DNA from: an uncultured Oscillospiraceae bacterium
GTDB lineage: Bacteria; Bacillota; Clostridia; Oscillospirales; Ruminococcaceae
NCBI GenBank assembly: GCA_900539695.1
Contig: UQDG01000002.1
Location: forward strand, 105,230-169,229
Length of the DNA: 64,000 bases
Direction: 5' to 3'
The notes under the pieces were generated by a model. The model saw nothing but the letters and a program-made list of their open reading frames with translations. It was not told where the DNA came from and did no database searches. Made by a program: the position numbers and the translations under genes. Of this stretch, positions 60,373 through 64,000 are shown piece after piece (the stretch's first letter is position 1; each line of letters begins with the position of its first letter).

Positions 60373-60657
60373 TTACTCCTCAACAGCAAGAGTCATGCTG
60401 CGAAGAACGCCCTCAGTGATCTTGAAAACGCGATCCAGCTCAGCCGGGAAATCGGGCTCGCTGGTGAAGTTGATCACAGTGTACACACCCTCGGTCTCAT
60501 CGTTGATGGGGTAAGCAAGACGCTTTTTGCCCCAATCATCAACAGAATCGATCGTACCATTCGCTGCGATCAGGTTCTTGAACTTGTTGATCAGAGCGTT
60601 GGAAGCCTCTTCGTCGAGGTTCGCGGTGGTAACCATCATGGTTTCGTACTTTGCCAT
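60373..60657 (-). CDS. rpsF: 30S ribosomal protein S6
   Basis: The start at 60657 (MAKYETMMV) follows an AAGGAGGTG site. The 94 residues have IDSVDDWGKKRLAYPINDET and EGVYTVINF, typical of S6. It is the first gene of the operon driven by the strong promoter at 60744-60772. Confidence 0.96.
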   Translation of the reverse strand: MAKYETMMVTTANLDEEASNALINKFKNLIAANGTIDSVDDWGKKRLAYPINDETEGVYTVINFTSEPDFPAELDRVFKITEGVLRSMTLAVEE

Positions 60658-60743
60658 ATTCTGTAGCACCTCCTTTTGGACTTTTGGCCTTCCGACTTAT
60701 GCGAAAGGCAAGGATAACTGTGCTGTTCTCAGCACAGCAATTT

Positions 60744-60772
60744 ATTATATCAATTTCCATGCACTTTGTCAA
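60744..60772 (-). promoter_or_regulatory. Promoter of rpsF-ssb-rpsR
   Basis: Minus strand TTGACA (60772-60767) and TATAAT (60749-60744) with 17-base spacing: consensus. Confidence 0.9.
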
Positions 60773-60880
60773 GGCACAAATCCTGCGTTTTCGGCCCTGT
60801 CGCGCAGATTTTTTGCGCTTGTCAAACGTGGGCGCGGGTGGTAGAATTTTGTCTATAGGGGAACAAAAGGGGAGATACCT

Positions 60881-61822
60881 GTGCAAAATTTAATCTTCAG
60901 CTTAAACGCCACCCTGCCGGTGTTTTTGACCATGGTGGCGGGCTGGCTGCTACGGCAGTGGGGCTTTCTGCCCAAGGAGTTCTGTAAGGCGGCGGACAGG
61001 CTGACCTTTAAAATCACACTGCCCATCATGCTGTTTTTGGACATGTCGGCGGTGGATATCCTGCATGATTTCCGGCCGAAGTTTGTGCTGTTCTGCTTTG
61101 CGGCCACGCTGGCCGGCATTTTAGTGATCTGGGGCGCGGCGCATGTCCTGATCCGTGATAAGTCCATCGTAGGCGAGTTCGTGCAGGCCAGCTACCGCAG
61201 CAGTGCGGCTGTGCTGGGCGTGGCGTTCATCCAGAACATCTACGGCACGGCGGGCATGGCCCCGCTGATGATGCTGGGCAGCGTACCGCTGTTCAACATT
61301 TTTGCTGTGCTGATTCTGATGCTGGAATCGCCCGAACAGAAAGGTGCCCCCTCGCTGAAACAATTGCTGAAAGGCGTGGCCACCAACCCGATCTTGCTGG
61401 GCATTATCACCGGCACGGTGTTTGCGCTGCTGCCGGTCAGCCTGCCTGCTGTTGCCACCAAAACGTTGAACAATCTGGCCTCCGTCACTACCCCACTGGC
61501 GCTGCTGTCCATCGGTGCAAGTTTTGAGGGGGCCAAGGCCATCAAAAAGCTGGTGCCCACGCTGGTAGCAGCCCTGCTGAAGACCGTGGGGCTGGCGGCG
61601 GTGTTTGTGCCGGTGGCTGTGATGCTGGGGTTCCGGAATGAGGAATTGATCGCGCTGCTCATTATGCTGGGCAGCCCCACGACGCCCAGCTCTTACGTCA
61701 TGGCGAAGAATATGGGCCATGAGGGTGTGCTGACGTCAAGCTGCATTGCCACCACGACACTGCTCTCGGCGTTGACGCTGACCGGATGGATCTTTCTGCT
61801 AAGGAGCGGAGGATACTTATAA
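60881..61822 (+). CDS. AEC-family transporter (auxin efflux carrier type)
   Basis: The GTG start follows AAAGGGGAG. The 313 residues form about ten hydrophobic segments in two halves with the typical LGSPTTPSSYVMAKNMGHEG near the end and SYRSSAAVLGVAFIQNIYG in the middle. AEC proteins carry organic acids such as malate or malonate. No metabolic gene adjoins it, so the substrate is unknown. A convergent ABC exporter operon follows. Confidence 0.9.
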   Translation: MQNLIFSLNATLPVFLTMVAGWLLRQWGFLPKEFCKAADRLTFKITLPIMLFLDMSAVDILHDFRPKFVLFCFAATLAGILVIWGAAHVLIRDKSIVGEFVQASYRSSAAVLGVAFIQNIYGTAGMAPLMMLGSVPLFNIFAVLILMLESPEQKGAPSLKQLLKGVATNPILLGIITGTVFALLPVSLPAVATKTLNNLASVTTPLALLSIGASFEGAKAIKKLVPTLVAALLKTVGLAAVFVPVAVMLGFRNEELIALLIMLGSPTTPSSYVMAKNMGHEGVLTSSCIATTTLLSALTLTGWIFLLRSGGYL

Positions 61823-61840
61823 TATGGTGCCTCTCATTTT

Positions 61841-61870
61841 GTAGGGGTCGATGCGAGCATCCTCCCCTAC
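61841..61870. repeat. GTAGGGG-type palindrome, copy 7
   Basis: GTAGGGGTCGATGC..GCATCCTCCCCTAC, a single unit with a slipped centre, between the AEC gene and its terminator. Confidence 0.75.
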
Positions 61871-61886
61871 AATGCTGCGATAAACG

Positions 61887-61925
61887 AAACCTGCGCCCTG
61901 TGTGAAAGCAGAGCGCAGGTTTTTC
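61887..61925 (+). terminator. Terminator of the AEC gene
   Basis: A perfect 10-bp stem (61887-61896 with 61913-61922) is followed by TTTCATTT. It overlaps the stop region of the convergent permease gene. Confidence 0.75.
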
Positions 61926-62574
61926 ATTTCTCTTTTTTCGCGTAGACGCGCACACAAATGGTGTAACTGATGGCATAAAGCACAGCAGTCAACAAGAGCG
62001 ACAGGGCAATTATGCCCGCTATAAGGGCGGTTTTGGCTTGCAATGTGGTATTCATGCCGGCAATGCCCACCTGCGTCTGGTTTTGTAGAATCTCCTGTGC
62101 GACAAAACACGCCCCGAAAACGATAGCAAACACAATGACCATTAAATACGCGCGCGACTTGGCCGCACCAAAACGGTAGGTGATTGGCATCAACAGCGCG
62201 TTCATCAGCACCGAGACCTCGGCGCAGACCAGGATGCCGAGGGTGTACTCGGCCCCTCCAACGCCTGCCAAAAACACCAGTGCCCGCGAAAGCACCGCAC
62301 CGATGGCCGTGCTGGCCGCGCACAGCAGATACTTGCTGCCGATGACTTGCCCCGGCGTTACCGGCAGAGTGGCGGCGTAGGCGTCCCAGTGGGCCTGTTC
62401 ATCGTAGTTGATGGTCGAGGCCACGTAGATACCCCACACCACCGTCATGGCATAGGCCAGGTAAGCCTCTCTCGTGACCAAAATGAGCACTCCGTACAGC
62501 GCCACCAGCAGCAGAATGTTGCCCTTGAAGCTGCGGGTCATAATGCTGATGTCTTTATACAAAAGTCCTTTCAT
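61924..62574 (-). CDS. ABC-2-type exporter permease
   Basis: The 216-residue protein has six hydrophobic segments and no other domain, consistent with an ABC-2 permease subunit that pairs with a separate ATPase. Its start overlaps the stop of the ATPase gene by 4 bases (ATGA). Together with the ATPase and GntR gene it forms a YtrA-type operon. The substrate is unknown; relatives export antimicrobial peptides or lipids. Confidence 0.83.
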   Translation of the reverse strand: MKGLLYKDISIMTRSFKGNILLLVALYGVLILVTREAYLAYAMTVVWGIYVASTINYDEQAHWDAYAATLPVTPGQVIGSKYLLCAASTAIGAVLSRALVFLAGVGGAEYTLGILVCAEVSVLMNALLMPITYRFGAAKSRAYLMVIVFAIVFGACFVAQEILQNQTQVGIAGMNTTLQAKTALIAGIIALSLLLTAVLYAISYTICVRVYAKKEK

Positions 62575-63431
62575 TGTGCATCCCTCCCGCTATAAAAGCG
62601 CATGATGTCATCGATGCTGGCACTATCGCAGACGGCATCGGGCAGGGCGGTATGGGCGGCGGTGCGGTCCTTGACCAGCGTTTCGCAGCCGAACGCCCCG
62701 CGTCGGGTGTAGATGGCACAGCCCTCGGGCAGGCGGGCAAGGTCGGTCTCGGCGCAGCGCAGCAGGCCGTATTCCTGCAGCAGATCGTCCTTATTTTCGC
62801 AGAACAACAACTGGCCGTGATGCAGGTAGGCGATGGCATCGGCGACCTGTTCCAAATCGCTGGTAATGTGGCTGCTCATCAGCACGCTGTGCTGCTCGTC
62901 CTGGATGAAGTCCAGCAGCAGGTCCAGCAGTTCGCCGCGCACCACAGGGTCCAGCCCTGCGGTGGCTTCGTCCAGGATCAGCAGCTCCGGGTCGTGGGCC
63001 AGGGCGGTGGCAAGGCTCAGTTTCATCCGCATGCCGCGGCTGTACTCTTTAATTTTTTTGCTGCCGTCCAGCTCAAAACGACGCACCAGCGCGTCAAATT
63101 TCGCAGTGTCCCAGCGCTTACCAAAGATGCCCGCCATGCTTTTGCCCACGCAGGCAGCGTTGAAGCAATCAGGGAAATAGGCATCCTCAAACACCACGCC
63201 GATGCGGGCGCGGATGGCGGGGTCGGCAGGGGAGCCGCCCAGCAGTTCCACGCTGCCGCCGGCCGGCCGGATGGCCCCGCACAGCAGTTTCAGCGCAGTG
63301 GTCTTGCCTGCACCGTTCTCACCGATCAGGCCCAGGATACTGCCCGCCGGGACCGCAAGGTCGACGGGACCCAGGGCAAATGTTTTATAATGTTTCGTAG
63401 CACCGCGCAAAGCGGCGGCTGTGGTAAGCAT
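62571..63431 (-). CDS. ABC transporter ATP-binding protein
   Basis: The 286 residues contain Walker A GLIGENGAGKTTALKLL, the signature YSRGMRMKLSLATAL, Walker B LLILDEATAGLDPVV and the switch His in LMSSHITSDLEQ. The C-terminal about 80 residues are a variable domain. GGGAGGG precedes the ATG and the GntR gene stops 3 bases before. The permease gene overlaps its stop, so the three are one operon. Confidence 0.95.
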   Translation of the reverse strand: MLTTAAALRGATKHYKTFALGPVDLAVPAGSILGLIGENGAGKTTALKLLCGAIRPAGGSVELLGGSPADPAIRARIGVVFEDAYFPDCFNAACVGKSMAGIFGKRWDTAKFDALVRRFELDGSKKIKEYSRGMRMKLSLATALAHDPELLILDEATAGLDPVVRGELLDLLLDFIQDEQHSVLMSSHITSDLEQVADAIAYLHHGQLLFCENKDDLLQEYGLLRCAETDLARLPEGCAIYTRRGAFGCETLVKDRTAAHTALPDAVCDSASIDDIMRFYSGRDAQ

Positions 63432-63434
63432 AGT

Positions 63435-63806
63435 TCAGCCCTCCCATAAAAGGCGCAAGGTCTCGGCGACCTCCTCATAGCCGATGCCGCCCAGCCGCGC
63501 AGCGTCCACCGCGCCTTGCAGGCAGTCTTCGACTTTTTTCAGGTGTTGTTCATGCAGCAGGGCGGGATTCTGGGGTGCCACAAAGCTGCCGCGGCCCGGC
63601 TGGGTCACGAGGAAGCCCTCGGCCTCGAGGTCCTCATAGGCGCGCTTGGTAGTAATAACGCTGATACGCAGTTCTTTTGCCAGCAGGCGGATACTGGGCA
63701 GAGCGTCCCCCTCATGTAGTTGGCCGGACAAGATCTGCTGCTTGATCTGCCGTGTGATCTGCGCGTAGATCGGCTCCTGTCCGCTGTTGGATAGGTAAAT
63801 TTCCAT
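63435..63806 (-). CDS. GntR-family regulator, YtrA type
   Basis: The start at 63806 follows AAGGAGT and gives 123 residues. A winged helix-turn-helix (about 10-75) has EPIYAQITRQIKQQILSGQL and LPSIRLLAKELRISVITTKR, followed by about 45 residues of helix, too short for a ligand-binding domain, as in the YtrA subfamily. These repressors control ABC exporter operons and often their own promoter, which is probable here since repeats overlap the promoter at 63840-63880. Confidence 0.9.
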   Translation of the reverse strand: MEIYLSNSGQEPIYAQITRQIKQQILSGQLHEGDALPSIRLLAKELRISVITTKRAYEDLEAEGFLVTQPGRGSFVAPQNPALLHEQHLKKVEDCLQGAVDAARLGGIGYEEVAETLRLLWEG

Positions 63807-63839
63807 TTGTGAGTACTCCTTGTGATCGAACTGTGCACA

Positions 63840-63880
63840 TTCGATATACACAGTATATACGCAGTATACACAGTTGTCAA
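63840..63880 (-). promoter_or_regulatory. Promoter and probable operator of the GntR-ABC operon
   Basis: Minus strand TTGACA (63880-63875) and TATACT (63857-63852) with 17-base spacing. The region from the spacer to about 63840 repeats CTGTGTATA and CTGCGTATATA in near-tandem, three GTATA-type half sites, which would place a dimeric repressor over the -10 box. Confidence 0.7.
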
Positions 63881-63914
63881 TAGGCAAACAAAAATAAAAA
63901 CCAGACAGGCCCGG

Positions 63915-64000
63915 TGAAGTGACCCCCAAAAGTTAGACAATATTTTGAAGTAAAAATTGTTCAAGCAGCCGAAAGGGCTTGCTGTCTGTGAATTGCAGGC
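63915..64000. mobile_element. Possible end of an IS3-type insertion sequence (partial)
   Basis: The segment from TGAAGTGACCCCCAAAAGTT to the window edge resembles IS3-family terminal inverted repeats (GTGACCCCCAAAAGTT then AGACAA). The leftward frame next to the end reads LQFTDSKPF..NIV and stops within the repeat, fitting a transposase C-terminus. The rest lies outside the window. It stands 35 bases upstream of the GntR promoter. Whether it is intact is unknown. Confidence 0.5.

Overview
The window is a GC-rich (about 60 percent) low-repeat chromosomal segment from a Gram-positive anaerobe of the class Clostridia. Gene content (DpaA/DpaB, SpoVAC/D/E, SpoIIR and SpoIIP for endospores, DivIVA, AddAB, class B sortase, rpmG-secE-nusG) and the many short GTAGGGG-type palindromes point to the Oscillospiraceae/Ruminococcaceae gut group (Subdoligranulum, Gemmiger or Faecalibacterium-like). 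That placement is inference; no 16S gene is present. I saw no tRNA, rRNA, CRISPR array, prophage or complete insertion sequence.

Layout. 1-6 kb: end of dnaK, dnaJ, then a leftward block (AT-rich EcsC-like protein, divergent PtsI-like protein, patatin). 6-13 kb: a nucleotidyltransferase, rsmE and prmA, a GNAT acetyltransferase, the spoVAC-D-E operon, a MATE exporter. 13-19 kb: rpsT divergent from spoIIP, asnS-mutY, a second MATE exporter, a miniature palindromic element. 19-28 kb: two tandem paralogous LytM-fold membrane proteins that have lost the metallopeptidase ligands, dpaA-dpaB, a murA paralog, ftsZ and a DivIVA-family gene. 28-34 kb: ECF sigma factor with a DUF4179-type membrane partner, Fe-alcohol dehydrogenase, a 52-residue membrane peptide, HD protein, YdbC/PC4-like protein, class B sortase and a likely sortase substrate. 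34-38 kb: rfbA, rfbD, rfbB (no rfbC) and a membrane protein. 38-48 kb: Lrp regulator, aminotransferase, ispE, spoIIR, addB, addA. 48-52 kb: rpmG-secE-nusG-rplK-rplA-(L10 leader)-rplJ-rplL. 52-59 kb: a second miniature element, a lipoprotein, and a translationally coupled MMPL exporter/GLUG-repeat surface protein pair. 59-64 kb: rpsF-ssb-rpsR, an AEC transporter, a GntR(YtrA)-ABC exporter operon and what looks like one end of an IS3-type element.

How the parts relate. Spore genes are scattered over four loci and cover engulfment (SpoIIP), forespore-to-mother-cell signalling (SpoIIR), dipicolinate synthesis (DpaAB) and dipicolinate import (SpoVAC/D/E), so the organism or its recent ancestor very likely makes endospores. 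Cell-envelope genes (MurA paralog, FtsZ, DivIVA, dead LytM pair, sortase with substrate, dTDP-rhamnose enzymes, GLUG protein) are the second theme. The translation block contains L11 and also its methyltransferase PrmA elsewhere in the window. The most unusual items are the tandem dead-LytM pair beside dpaAB, the MMPL-GLUG pair with a repeat-like tail on the exporter, the AT-rich EcsC-like gene with a dockerin-like loop, and promoters nested inside hairpins ahead of rpmG and rplJ.
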